64,000 nt of DNA from Prasinococcaceae sp. CCMP 1430 (Eukaryota; Prasinodermophyta; Palmophyllophyceae; Prasinococcales; Prasinococcaceae), in assembly GCA_013416795.1 (NCBI GenBank), contig RQSC01000026.1:431662-495661 (forward strand), given 5' to 3'. Shown piece by piece: positions 30,865 to 40,062 of this stretch (its first letter is position 1; every line of letters starts with the position of its first letter). The notes beneath the pieces were generated by a model. It was not told the DNA's origin. It ran no database searches and worked only from the letters and a program-made list of their open reading frames with translations. Both the position numbers and the translations under genes were made by a program.

Positions 30865-33800
30865 ATGTGGCAGCGCATGGTGGGAGGCGAACTGGCTGGG
30901 GGCGAAGATGGCGTGCTCGCGGCGCCGGAGCCGCTCATCCGCGCCAGCGCACCCGCGCCAGCCATGCCGGCTGCCGGCGCGGGCACGAAGGCGCGGGCGC
31001 GCACCTCGCGCGATGGCACGTGGGCGGGCGCGCCGAACGACGCGAGCAGCGACGATGGCGGCGACGGTGGTGGCAGCGGCAGCGCCTCGCCGGCGTCGAC
31101 GGACAGCTTCTCGCTCATCTCGCACGAGGACGCCGAGGAGATTGCGGCGGCCGTCGCGCCGGTGCGCATCGTCGAGAAGCCTCGCTGGCGGCCGGACCTC
31201 GGCCCCCCGACTGCCGGGACGGAGGCAGAGGGCGTTGGGAGCGACCCGGCGCGCGCGCCTGCGACAGCCGGGGCGGATGCGCGTGCGCCCGTCCAGGACT
31301 TGCTAAAATCGGAGCCTGACGCCCCCGAGCTCGCGAGCGCCGAGCCCGCAGCAACAGAGCCCGCGTGCCCGGAGCCCGCGGCCCCGGAGAGCCCCCTCGA
31401 GTGGCTCACCTTTGAGCGCGGCGTCGCCGAGGCGGCGCGCGCGGTGCGCCGCCGGCGCGCCGAGTTCCGCGCGGAAGGCGAGCTCTCAGCGGTAGTCGTG
31501 GCCATCGCGGGCCCCAGCGGCAGCGGCAAGAGTCACATGGCCGGTGAATTGGCTGCCGCCGTTGGCGGCGCCGCCGTGCTCTGCCTCGACCAGTACGTCG
31601 ATCCGGGCAAGGCGCCGGGTGCCGACAGGGACTTGTCGTTTGAGCACCTTGACATCGAGCTGCTGCTGGTCAACCTGAGCGACCTCTCCGCGGGCAAGGC
31701 CACGGACGCACCGCTGACCGACATTGAGCGCCGTGCGCGCATCGGCTTCGTCCGCGTGGAGCCCTCGAACGTCGTCATCGTCGAAGGAGTGCAGGCGTTG
31801 CACAGCGCGCTCCGCGCGCACGTGCATTACAGTGTCGCGCTGGTGGGAGGCGCGCACTACGAGCTCGCGCGCCGCGCGCGCCGCGCGCGCTGGGGAGCGG
31901 GCTCGCCACCCTCGAGCCCGGTCATGGCGAGCGGTGGACTCCGTCGCTCCGACTCTGTCGTCGGTAGCCTCTTCCCGGACTTCGCGAGGAATCTCGACGA
32001 GATGGCGATGGCCTCGCTGCGCGTGACCAACGACTTCGAGCCGTTGGCGCTGTGCGTGCGCGAGCCGCTGTACGTCATTAAGGCAGAGGTCAGCGCCGAC
32101 ACCGCCACGAAGGCGAGGGCGATCGCGGCAGCCTTCGACAGCGACACCGAGCGCGTCACCTACTCGGAACAGGAGTGTGTGGTGGACACCTACCTGCGAC
32201 CCGCGGCCGCGGGCGCCGCCACCCCCGCAGGCGCCACCGGCACGCACGCGCTGACCGATTGGGTTCGCCATCGCACGTGCGGCGCCCGCCGCACCATCAT
32301 GTTCCGCGAGTACCTGACGGACAAGGACCTCATTCTCAGCAGTCGGGGCCAGTACGAGGTTGGCGTCAGCGTGCTACCCGCGCTGCTCGCAATGGGCTTT
32401 GAGGAGGTGGCCGAGGTCACGCGCCGCACGGAAACCTTCACCGACGGCAGCCTCAGCGTGTGCTTCGAGCACGTCCGCACCCCGACGCTCGCCGTGGTCG
32501 AGGGCGGCGTGCCGCGCCCGCTCGACGGCCGGTTCTTGCTCGTCAAGGGCGCTGACAAGGGGCTCGTCCGCCAGGCGGCTGAGCGTCTGGGCATGAAAGA
32601 CCGGTCGCGCATCGTCAAGTCAACTCTCGAGCTGGCGCTCGAGGGAAGAAATCTTCCTGATGGACGCGTCCTCTCCGAGTCCGACACCGAGAGCGAGTTG
32701 CTCGACGAGGCCACCGGCGTCGCTAGTGCTGAGGCTGCTGGTGACGCGGCGCGCGTGACTGCTGAGACGATGCGGAAAGGGTCGAGCACCTCATCGTCCA
32801 TGACCTCGTCGTTCAACTCGAGCGTGGGTACTGACGGGGACGTGGTGCATATGACCGACGTCGAGGATGTTGCCAGTAAGAGCGAGGCTAGTAGCGTCGA
32901 CGAGGATGCATTTTCCGCCGACTCTGGAGATGCCAGCGCAGATGATCACAACGTGTACGCGATGGTGGATGCGAAAGATGCTGAGGGGACAGACGACGGC
33001 GCGGATGCGCTGGCCGAACCTGCGATTCGCATGCAGGTCGACGCGAGCGATTGGCGTACGAGCGTTGGCCCCGACGGCTGCCTGGGCTTGCTCCCCTTCC
33101 AGGAGCGCAACGTCAGCATCGACTCTGGCCTTTTTCTGATCGCGCAGGCGCTGCAGATCCTGCGCGAGAACCCTGAGGGTCCAAGCCCGGTGATAGTTGG
33201 CATATTCGGGCCGCGTGGCTCGGGCGTGACCTCTTTAGCGAGCGCAGTCTCTGTGCTGCTCGACGACGCCGTGGTCGTCTCGGCGGACGCCGCCCCCTAC
33301 TCATCCAGCGCGAGCCTGGGCCTGGGAGACCAGGCGAGCGAGCTCCTGAGGGCCCAGCGGGAACACGTGCGCTCGGAGCTCGAGGTCCTGAGCGGGTCCG
33401 AGCGACGGGTGGGAGGGAGCAGATCGACGCCCAGTGCTATCGTTGTCGAGGCCCCCCTCGAGGTCTTCTGCGACAACGAAATCGCCGAAGCCGTCCACTT
33501 CCGCGTTCACACATCCGGCGGCCTCAGTCTGCACCTGCGCTCACGCGTTCAGGAGGATGCCGTTGCCGCGGGGCTTCTCCCGGTAGAGGGCGGCACCTCG
33601 CCGATGAACGCCTTGCACGAGTCATTGCTAGAGGATGCACCGAGTTGCACATCTGAATTGGACGGGTCAAGCGCCCTTCCCCCCCACCTTCATATTTTGA
33701 ACGATTTCGACGAAATGGCAAAGCCTATCGACCCCGTGTACGAGGCGGCGGTGCTCGTGAGCGACAGCGTCGGCGGGGACCGCGGCGCTTTGCTGCGGCT

Positions 33801-34950
33801 GCTCAGGGGGCCTGCCCCAGTGGTGAACACCGAAGAGATGGCGATCGCGCTCGGAGCGCTCCCCGATGACAGTGGACGGGTGGAGAGAATGCAGGTTCGC
33901 CACCGGTCGTGGCAGGATTTCTACCTGGTGCCACCGGGCGCTGATGCGGCGTCCGCCTTGTTGGACGCGTGCGGGCGCTGGATGCGCATCCGCCGAGAGG
34001 GTTCGCGCATGCACCTGCGCATGGGCGAGCGCACGTGCCCCTACGCAATGTGGCTGCGCGGTACCAGTGGCCAGCCTAAGTCCTTCCGCGAACCTCGCGC
34101 ACGTCCTCTGGGCACGCCTGCTCTCCGCCGGCCTGAGTACGACGTGCCCATGCGCACCCTCGCCGCGCTCCTTGCGGCCGGCTACCGCATCGTGGGTGCC
34201 GCTTCTGTCAAGTGCACGGAATACGTGTTCGCCGCTGGCGCTGACAAGCGACTCTCATGCGTCATCGAGAGCGTTGATGGCGCCCATAGGCGGACGTACA
34301 CCGAGGCGTTCGTGCGTGGTTCGTCTGCTCCAGACGTCCACAACGCCACGCGCGCGCTCGGCAGGGCACTCGAGCGTGTGCGCGAGTCACGGTGGCTGCA
34401 CCTGAATTCCACGTGGAGCGCAGGCATGGCCACCGCCGAGTGCGCGTTGAGAGCGATGCTCTCGCCCATCAGCACTGTCGAACAGGCGCTCGCGCTGGGC
34501 CTCGACCACTCGCCAGTGGCTGTCGCAATGGAAGGCGTCGACAGGCTCGAGGCGGAGTTGCTCGCAGTCGCAAGTGCGCACGGCATGGATGCCGCCCGTC
34601 TGCAGGCGGCGGTCCTGCTGGCGAATCGACGGAAGATTATAGCGACCCGCCGCGCGGTGTCGGCGGGTGCTTACTGTTTGGCGGCGCTGCTCGCATTGGG
34701 CGTGTCTGCGTACAGCTACAACTTGCTTTCCTCGCCGCGATCGCGCAGAGGCGGTGGGGGCAGCGGCCAGCTCCCGAGGGGCGCCAAGATGGGCTCGCGC
34801 GCGAGGCTGGCAGGCGACGCCTGGCCGAACAGACTTGGGCGCGCGCAGAGCAATGCCATCGAGCTGGGCCTGTGGGCAATGGATGCGATCAGCGGCGCGG
34901 TCACCGACGACTCGATGCGATGCACGCCGCCGGCGTGGCGGCGCTTCTGA
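30865..34950 (+). CDS. Giant TTM protein: uridine-kinase-like + CYTH module, duplicated, with C-terminal anchor
   Basis: Related to plant TTM1/TTM2, triphosphate tunnel metalloenzymes that join a uridine-kinase-like P-loop domain to a CYTH domain and end in a membrane anchor. One exon encodes 1361 residues, about twice the plant length. Module 1 has an intact Walker A GPSGSGKS (about 215-222), IVEGVQALHSALR, then CYTH sequence (RTIMFREYLTDKDLILSSRG, LVKGADKGLVRQAAERLG, about 430-600). An acidic serine-rich linker follows. Module 2 has a degenerate P-loop GPRGSGVTS (about 781, lysine replaced by valine) and a second CYTH-like region (WMRIRREGSRMHLRMGE, LAALLAAGYRIVGAASVKC, about 1010-1200). 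One hydrophobic segment lies near 1265-1290 (YCLAALLALGVSAYSYNLL). The ATG at 30865 is the first; upstream is non-coding. Confidence 0.88.
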   Translation: MWQRMVGGELAGGEDGVLAAPEPLIRASAPAPAMPAAGAGTKARARTSRDGTWAGAPNDASSDDGGDGGGSGSASPASTDSFSLISHEDAEEIAAAVAPVRIVEKPRWRPDLGPPTAGTEAEGVGSDPARAPATAGADARAPVQDLLKSEPDAPELASAEPAATEPACPEPAAPESPLEWLTFERGVAEAARAVRRRRAEFRAEGELSAVVVAIAGPSGSGKSHMAGELAAAVGGAAVLCLDQYVDPGKAPGADRDLSFEHLDIELLLVNLSDLSAGKATDAPLTDIERRARIGFVRVEPSNVVIVEGVQALHSALRAHVHYSVALVGGAHYELARRARRARWGAGSPPSSPVMASGGLRRSDSVVGSLFPDFARNLDEMAMASLRVTNDFEPLALCVREPLYVIKAEVSADTATKARAIAAAFDSDTERVTYSEQECVVDTYLRPAAAGAATPAGATGTHALTDWVRHRTCGARRTIMFREYLTDKDLILSSRGQYEVGVSVLPALLAMGFEEVAEVTRRTETFTDGSLSVCFEHVRTPTLAVVEGGVPRPLDGRFLLVKGADKGLVRQAAERLGMKDRSRIVKSTLELALEGRNLPDGRVLSESDTESELLDEATGVASAEAAGDAARVTAETMRKGSSTSSSMTSSFNSSVGTDGDVVHMTDVEDVASKSEASSVDEDAFSADSGDASADDHNVYAMVDAKDAEGTDDGADALAEPAIRMQVDASDWRTSVGPDGCLGLLPFQERNVSIDSGLFLIAQALQILRENPEGPSPVIVGIFGPRGSGVTSLASAVSVLLDDAVVVSADAAPYSSSASLGLGDQASELLRAQREHVRSELEVLSGSERRVGGSRSTPSAIVVEAPLEVFCDNEIAEAVHFRVHTSGGLSLHLRSRVQEDAVAAGLLPVEGGTSPMNALHESLLEDAPSCTSELDGSSALPPHLHILNDFDEMAKPIDPVYEAAVLVSDSVGGDRGALLRLLRGPAPVVNTEEMAIALGALPDDSGRVERMQVRHRSWQDFYLVPPGADAASALLDACGRWMRIRREGSRMHLRMGERTCPYAMWLRGTSGQPKSFREPRARPLGTPALRRPEYDVPMRTLAALLAAGYRIVGAASVKCTEYVFAAGADKRLSCVIESVDGAHRRTYTEAFVRGSSAPDVHNATRALGRALERVRESRWLHLNSTWSAGMATAECALRAMLSPISTVEQALALGLDHSPVAVAMEGVDRLEAELLAVASAHGMDAARLQAAVLLANRRKIIATRRAVSAGAYCLAALLALGVSAYSYNLLSSPRSRRGGGGSGQLPRGAKMGSRARLAGDAWPNRLGRAQSNAIELGLWAMDAISGAVTDDSMRCTPPAWRRF

Positions 34951-35063
34951 AGTGCTGTACTGAGAAGAGAGGAATGTGGCGCACATTAGTCCATCATACC
35001 TGTACCCTGTACTGTAGACGTCTGTTAAATCAACGAAACCGCTCACTGCGGCTGCGCCGCAAC

Positions 35064-36671
35064 CTAGGCGCGCCTGTGTGGGACGAGGCCGCGCGTGGCC
35101 TGTCGCAGCGCCACCACGTGTCTGACCTTTTTCCATGCCTCGTGGTCGTGAAAAGTTGAATCCCGATTGTCGACCGTCATGTCGTAGACTCGGAGCGCCG
35201 AGTCCTCGGCCCCCAGAACCACGCGTGCGTGTTCGAAATCGAGCCCGAGCACTCCAACGCGTTCCGTGTGCAGTACATGGCAGCGACGCGTGCGCTCATG
35301 CAAGATGCACACTTTGCCGTCGTCGCCACCTGTCAACACCATTTCCATCTCTGGTCGATACTTGACTACGTTTACCACGTCATCGTGCACTCGATTGACG
35401 AAAAGAGCATTGTCGCTCGCACCGCTTCCAATAGCGCGGAGATCGAAGAGGCGCAGGGTGCCATCGGCTGCGCCCACCGCAAGCACGTGCCCCCCCGAAG
35501 AGCAGCATCGCACGGCCCCTCTGCGAGATGCGCGCACTTCATTGACCGTGCTACTGCTGGCACGCGCGTCCCAGAGCCGCAAGTAACCGTCACCGCACGC
35601 TCCCGCGATTGCCGCACCCGCGCCCGACATCTCTCCACCCGCGAGGCCGTAAACGTCAATCTGGCCGACCTCCAGCTCAGCTGCCTTGGCGCCCCACCGC
35701 GCGACATCGAGCACTGTCAAGACGCCAGGCAATCTGCCTTGACATGATGATGGCAGGCCGAGCGACGAGTTGACGCCAGACACGAGCCAGCCCGGCGAGC
35801 GGCTCGGGACGGCGTGAACGAGCGAACTCGGCAGCGACATGCGGTCGAGACCGCGCAAGGAACGCGAGGGACTGCTGCCACCGAGGGCCTCCTGCGAGCA
35901 GTCCCACAACGCCACTTCCTTGCCTCCTGCAGCCGTTACGCCGACGTCCGCACAGACATCACCGCCGCAGAAGGTAACGGAAGTCACCTCACCGTCGGCG
36001 TCGCCCACTGTGAAACGACTCGCGCAACCCTCCGCGAGCTGCTCGCGCGTTCCTGGCGATGAGCCTGCCGAACCGTAGCCATGAATTTCCTCTGCGTCCG
36101 ATCCACTCGGTGACCTTGGAGGAGTGGCGTCTCCGCTGCCCGAGCGTCCTGCCCCGCCGGTACTATGACTTGCCCCCATCGGTGCACGCTCGAGGTCCCG
36201 CGGGTGATGCAAGAGGTCGAGCGTGACCGCACGAACGTTGCCATCGGCGCATCCGGTGAGCAGCAGCGAGCGCGGCGCGTGCAGGCGCACTGCATGAATG
36301 TAGCTGGAGTGCGTATGAGAGACTTGGCGCTTGAAGCGATGCCTGCGCCAATTGGAGTCGACAGACATTGAGGCCATGACGCTCGCACGGTAGCTTCCGC
36401 CGACCATGACCCCTGGCCAGCGCCCACAGCCGACAGCGGCGTGCTTCCATGCGTAGTCATCTTCAGCGGCGCTGCGTAGCCTGCGGCACGACGCTGCGGC
36501 AGCTGCAACATCCTTTGGCGGTAGCTTTCCGAGTACCGCTCGCAGCACCTCGTCGGGGCAGTCCGTCACCAGGGGCGCGTCCTCGTCGCACGCATTCGCT
36601 GACGAGGCTTGCGGCGCGGACGGGACCCCGTCATCCTCGCAGCACGGGCAATGCTGCGGCTGCACACGCAT
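35064..36671 (-). CDS. F-box / WD40-repeat protein
   Basis: Probable substrate adaptor of an SCF ubiquitin ligase. A single exon encodes 535 residues. The F-box lies near residues 38-80 (CPDEVLRAVLGKLPPKDVAA, with conserved leucines and the downstream AWKHA). The rest forms WD40-type repeats, e.g. YIHAVRLHAPRSLLLTGCAD, GEVTSVTFCGG, AAIAGACGDGYLRLWDARA, HVLAVGAADGTLRLFDLRA, VVNVVKYRPEMEMVLTGGDDG and HARVVLGAEDSALRVYD. A serine/glycine-rich insert interrupts the propeller. I took the ATG at 36671 (MRVQPQHCPCCEDDG); the frame stays open upstream, where an N-terminal CPCC motif is already included. The closest named orthologue is not clear. Confidence 0.82.
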   Translation of the reverse strand: MRVQPQHCPCCEDDGVPSAPQASSANACDEDAPLVTDCPDEVLRAVLGKLPPKDVAAAAASCRRLRSAAEDDYAWKHAAVGCGRWPGVMVGGSYRASVMASMSVDSNWRRHRFKRQVSHTHSSYIHAVRLHAPRSLLLTGCADGNVRAVTLDLLHHPRDLERAPMGASHSTGGAGRSGSGDATPPRSPSGSDAEEIHGYGSAGSSPGTREQLAEGCASRFTVGDADGEVTSVTFCGGDVCADVGVTAAGGKEVALWDCSQEALGGSSPSRSLRGLDRMSLPSSLVHAVPSRSPGWLVSGVNSSLGLPSSCQGRLPGVLTVLDVARWGAKAAELEVGQIDVYGLAGGEMSGAGAAIAGACGDGYLRLWDARASSSTVNEVRASRRGAVRCCSSGGHVLAVGAADGTLRLFDLRAIGSGASDNALFVNRVHDDVVNVVKYRPEMEMVLTGGDDGKVCILHERTRRCHVLHTERVGVLGLDFEHARVVLGAEDSALRVYDMTVDNRDSTFHDHEAWKKVRHVVALRQATRGLVPHRRA

Positions 36672-36920
36672 CGCGCTCGGGGAGTGGCGCGCGCCCGCGT
36701 GGCGTGCGCTCCTTTCTCCTGAACCGCAACCAAACGTCCTGCCAATCAATATCAATATCAAGGCACAAGGCAGGGGCAGGTGTTGATTAGGATAATTATC
36801 AGGGTTTGTAAAAAAATGCGTCACGCCTGCTGGCCACTGGCGGACGAACTCAGCGCACCCAGCGGCGCGGACAAAGAATGCCTTGCGAGAGTGGGGACTC
36901 ACTGGGGAGCGCGCGCGCTC

Positions 36921-38116
36921 CTAGTTCCTGAGCCAACCCTTGGCCGCCTCGTACATGTAGAAGGACAGCGCAGAAGTCTGCGCAACGTTGAGCGTGCGCG
37001 CGGCGAGCCCCACGGTCATCGTGCGCAGGACGCCTTCGCGCGACAGCTGGCGCAGGGCGCCCGCGAGCGAGAGCTCACTGCCGGGCACGGCCTGCAGACG
37101 CGTCTGCGTGAGTGCACGCATGGCAGAGCGCACGTGTCAGGCCGGGCGAGCGCAGAGCGTGCCGCTCGTGGCGTTCTGAATACGCGCGCCTCGGTTGCAT
37201 GCGCCGGAGCCCCGTGGCGCACGCGAAACGAAGCGCACGTACCTTTGCGGTGTCCAGCGGCTGCGTGAGCACGCACGCGCCCGAGGCTGCCGCTGCCGCC
37301 GCCCCTGCACACGCCCACGCGGGAAGTTCTTCTGCCTCCCCGCCTCTTGGGCGCGCCAGCCCCATGTGTGCCGCGCACGCGTCCTTGGCGGCCTCGTACA
37401 TGGCGAAGTACAGCATGTTCCACGGACCCCACACGGCGAGCGTGGCGCCGTAGCCCTTGAAGAGCCCGCGAAAGAGCCCCTCGGAGCGCACGACGGCAGC
37501 AAGCGCCTCCCCCGCATGGCGAAACTCGCGTGCGCCGGCGGCGCCTGCCTCGAGCGCCAGACGCTGCGTCTGCATGCGCTCCTTGACGACGTCCACGGGC
37601 GTGAAGACAACGTTCGCCACTGCCTGGGCGGCCAGACCCGCAGCCATGTGGCCAGACGAGCCTGCATTGGGCGAAGCCGACTCAATGGCAGCCTTTGCAG
37701 CCTGAGGGCGCGCGTGGCAGATTGATGCGGCGCGGCCAAAACGCGTCAGAGCTGATTTGTGGAACACATCCGCACTCGATGCGCTTGTGCCCACATACCT
37801 CATACCCCCCGAAGTACAAGGTGTTGGCGGGCACTGTGCCCACAGCGACAGCACCAAAGCCGCGATAGAGCCCCGCAGCGCCCTCCAGGGCCAGTGTTTG
37901 CCGCAGCACGCCCAGCAGTGGCGCGCGCGCCACGACACGCGCGCTACCGCCGCCGCCGCCGCCTGTCCCCCCCGCCGCGAACGCGCCGGCGACCTGCTGC
38001 TGCGCTTTGAGCGTGTCGAGCGGGTGCGTCAGCGCGCGCGCCCCGATCCCCGACATGCCGCCCGCCGCGAGGTCGTGCCACCACATGCCGCCCCCGCCCC
38101 CTCCGTCGCCTGCCAT
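36921..38116 (-). CDS. Mitochondrial carrier family (SLC25) transporter
   Basis: Inner-membrane solute carrier with three repeats of about 100 residues. Exons 38116-37799, 37701-37243 and 37103-36921 join in phase 0 (donors GTATGT and GTACGT, acceptors CAG) to give 319 residues, a normal length. The three signature motifs are PLDTLKAQQQV (repeat 1), PVDVVKERMQ (repeat 2) and PLDTAKTRLQ (repeat 3); the last is formed only across the second splice. Each is followed by the usual aromatic-rich helix (GLYRGFGAV, LFRGLFKGYGATL, LRTMTVGLAARTL). A glycine-rich loop interrupts the first repeat. The transported substrate cannot be told from these motifs; a mitoferrin-like or cofactor carrier is possible. 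Confidence 0.87.
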
Positions 38117-38522
38117 CGCCCCCTTTCCCCCCCCCTCCTTCCCCGCGCGCTCGCCGCGCCCGCGAGCGCGCGCTGTGTGGCCCCGCGGCGAGCGCCGCGG
38201 CGCGCACGCGCGGCCCGAGGATCGGGCGCACTTTTTGCGCGGCGCAGCGCGCACGCGCCCGTTTGGGGTACGCGCGTCACACTTTCGGTGTCGAGTGCAC
38301 TTGAGTCTCCCTTAGGGTTTGGACTTTGCCCCCGGAATGTGCGGAACCAACGCTGTTCAGTTGGGTGGGACTCGATGATGATTTGATGGCGGCACCCCGC
38401 CGAGGGTCTACACTGTGAAAAAAAGGGTGCGGTGAGAGTGTCGGCGTCGAGGGCTTCCGGAGGCGGCCAGTGTGCGCGCGGCTGCTGCTGCGGCGGCTGC
38501 GGCCGTGCGGACGCCCACGGCC
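38117..38522. promoter_or_regulatory. Divergent spacer, carrier / plastid protein
   Basis: About 400 bp between two divergent starts. It contains an A run at 38418-38424. No separate gene is seen. Confidence 0.4.
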
Positions 38523-39897
38523 ATGGCGGCGCGGGCGGCTGCGCAGGCGCGGGGTGGCGGGCGGCGACGCCGCCGCGCAGCAGGGCTCGGGCGCGCAGGA
38601 GGGCGCGGCGCGCACCAACGTGCCCATCTCGGAATGGGGCAAGGGGCGTGTCGCCTCAGCGGACGAACTTCCGGAGGAGCCTGGCTCGGCCGCTGCTGCG
38701 CTGAGCGTGCGACCGGACAAGCCGCCTCGTGCGATCGAGCGGGAGATGGCAGACAAGCTCGCCACTATGTTCCGCAAGTCTGACAAGGTGCGGACGCGCG
38801 AGTGCGACGGCCCGCGGGGATAGCGCTCGCGCGTGGGGCTAACCTCGACCGCCTCGCGTCCCCGACCCTTTTTCTCCTCTCGAACGCCCACGCCCGTGCG
38901 CGCGCTTTGCCCCTGGCGGCCTCCGCGCGGTGCTTTGCCCTCCACATGGCCGCGCTCGCCGCAGGCCGAGTGGAGCAAACTGGTAGGCTTCTCCGCTGAG
39001 TGGACGGAGATCTCGGAGAGCTTCATGATGCACCTCACCGACATGGTGCGCGAAACGGCCGACCCGGCAGAGGAGGCGCTGCTGCTTGCCATGCGCCGCC
39101 GCCTTCGGCGCATCGACGCAACGCTGCGCGAGAGCCTCGACACCATCCAGGCAGCGCTCGACGCCGCTCGCGAGAAGGAGCTCGAGAGCTGGGTTGCGCA
39201 GGAGCGCGCGCTGCTCACAAAGGACTTCTTCGCCTTCTTTCAGACGTATGTGAGCCGCGAGGAGGACGAGGAGCGCCAGGACGCACTGGCGGGGCTGCTC
39301 ACCGATCTGCTGGCGCTCTGCCAGGCGCACGACAACCTGGGGGAGCAGGAGGAGGCCATGATTGAGGCAGGTGCCAAGCTGGACCTTCTGCTGCAGGGGA
39401 AGTCTATACAGGAAATGACAGACAAGCTGGACGAAATGGGGGACAATGGCGAGGTTGACGCGGCGTTCATGCTTACCATGGCCAAGGCATACGCAGGCGC
39501 CAAGGAGAGCTCGATGGTGCGTGACGAGGCCAAGGACGTGATGGCCCACCTGTACTTCCGCGCCAAGGAGAACATGGCCAAGAACCTCCCGGACGAGGTC
39601 CGCATCCTGCGCCACCTCATTTCCATCGAGGACCCGCTGGAGCTGCGCGCTAATCTTGACGACGCCTTCGAGCCGGGTGAGACCATCGATGGCTGGCAGA
39701 GTGGCGTGGAGGGCGGCAAAGACTACCTGAGCACCACGCCCGCGCGGCTGCTGGACTGCTGTGACGCGGTGCTCACGGCATTCATGCAGCAACGCGGCGG
39801 CTCCATGCTCTCCGAGGCCATCCCCATGATGAACCCGGTGACCATCGACAGGGTGCGGAACATACACGCGATGATCCAGCAGCACTACGCGGCTTGA
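38523..39897 (+). CDS. Conserved plastid protein, At4g37920-like
   Basis: Two exons: one ending at 38787 and 38965-39897 (intron 177 bp, GTGCGG...CAG, phase 0). The protein resembles the uncharacterised chloroplast protein family of Arabidopsis At4g37920. Motifs are REMADKLATMFRKSDK, LVGFSAEWTEISESFMMHL, MLTMAKAYAGAKESSMV, DEAKDVMAHLYFRAKENMA, PDEVRILRHLISIEDPLE and DYLSTTPARLLDCCDAVL. It is mostly helical; function is unknown. The start is a problem: the frame of the conserved part has no ATG after an in-frame TGA at 38416. The only good ATG (38523, followed by an alanine/arginine-rich stretch like a transit peptide) is one base out of frame. An extra base near the GGGG at 38553-38556 would reconcile them. 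Confidence 0.75.
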
Positions 39898-40062
39898 TGA
39901 AGCGCGAGCGCTGGTGGCCTTGCGTCAGTCTCTCTCACGTGTGCCCCTTGCACGTGCGCACGCGCGAGCGCGCGGGTCGGGGTGGCATGAGCAGCTTTCT
40001 CGCGCTTAGTCTAATGGAGCATAGGTTGTACAGAGAGGACAACTTAGTGGCTGCCTGCGCGG

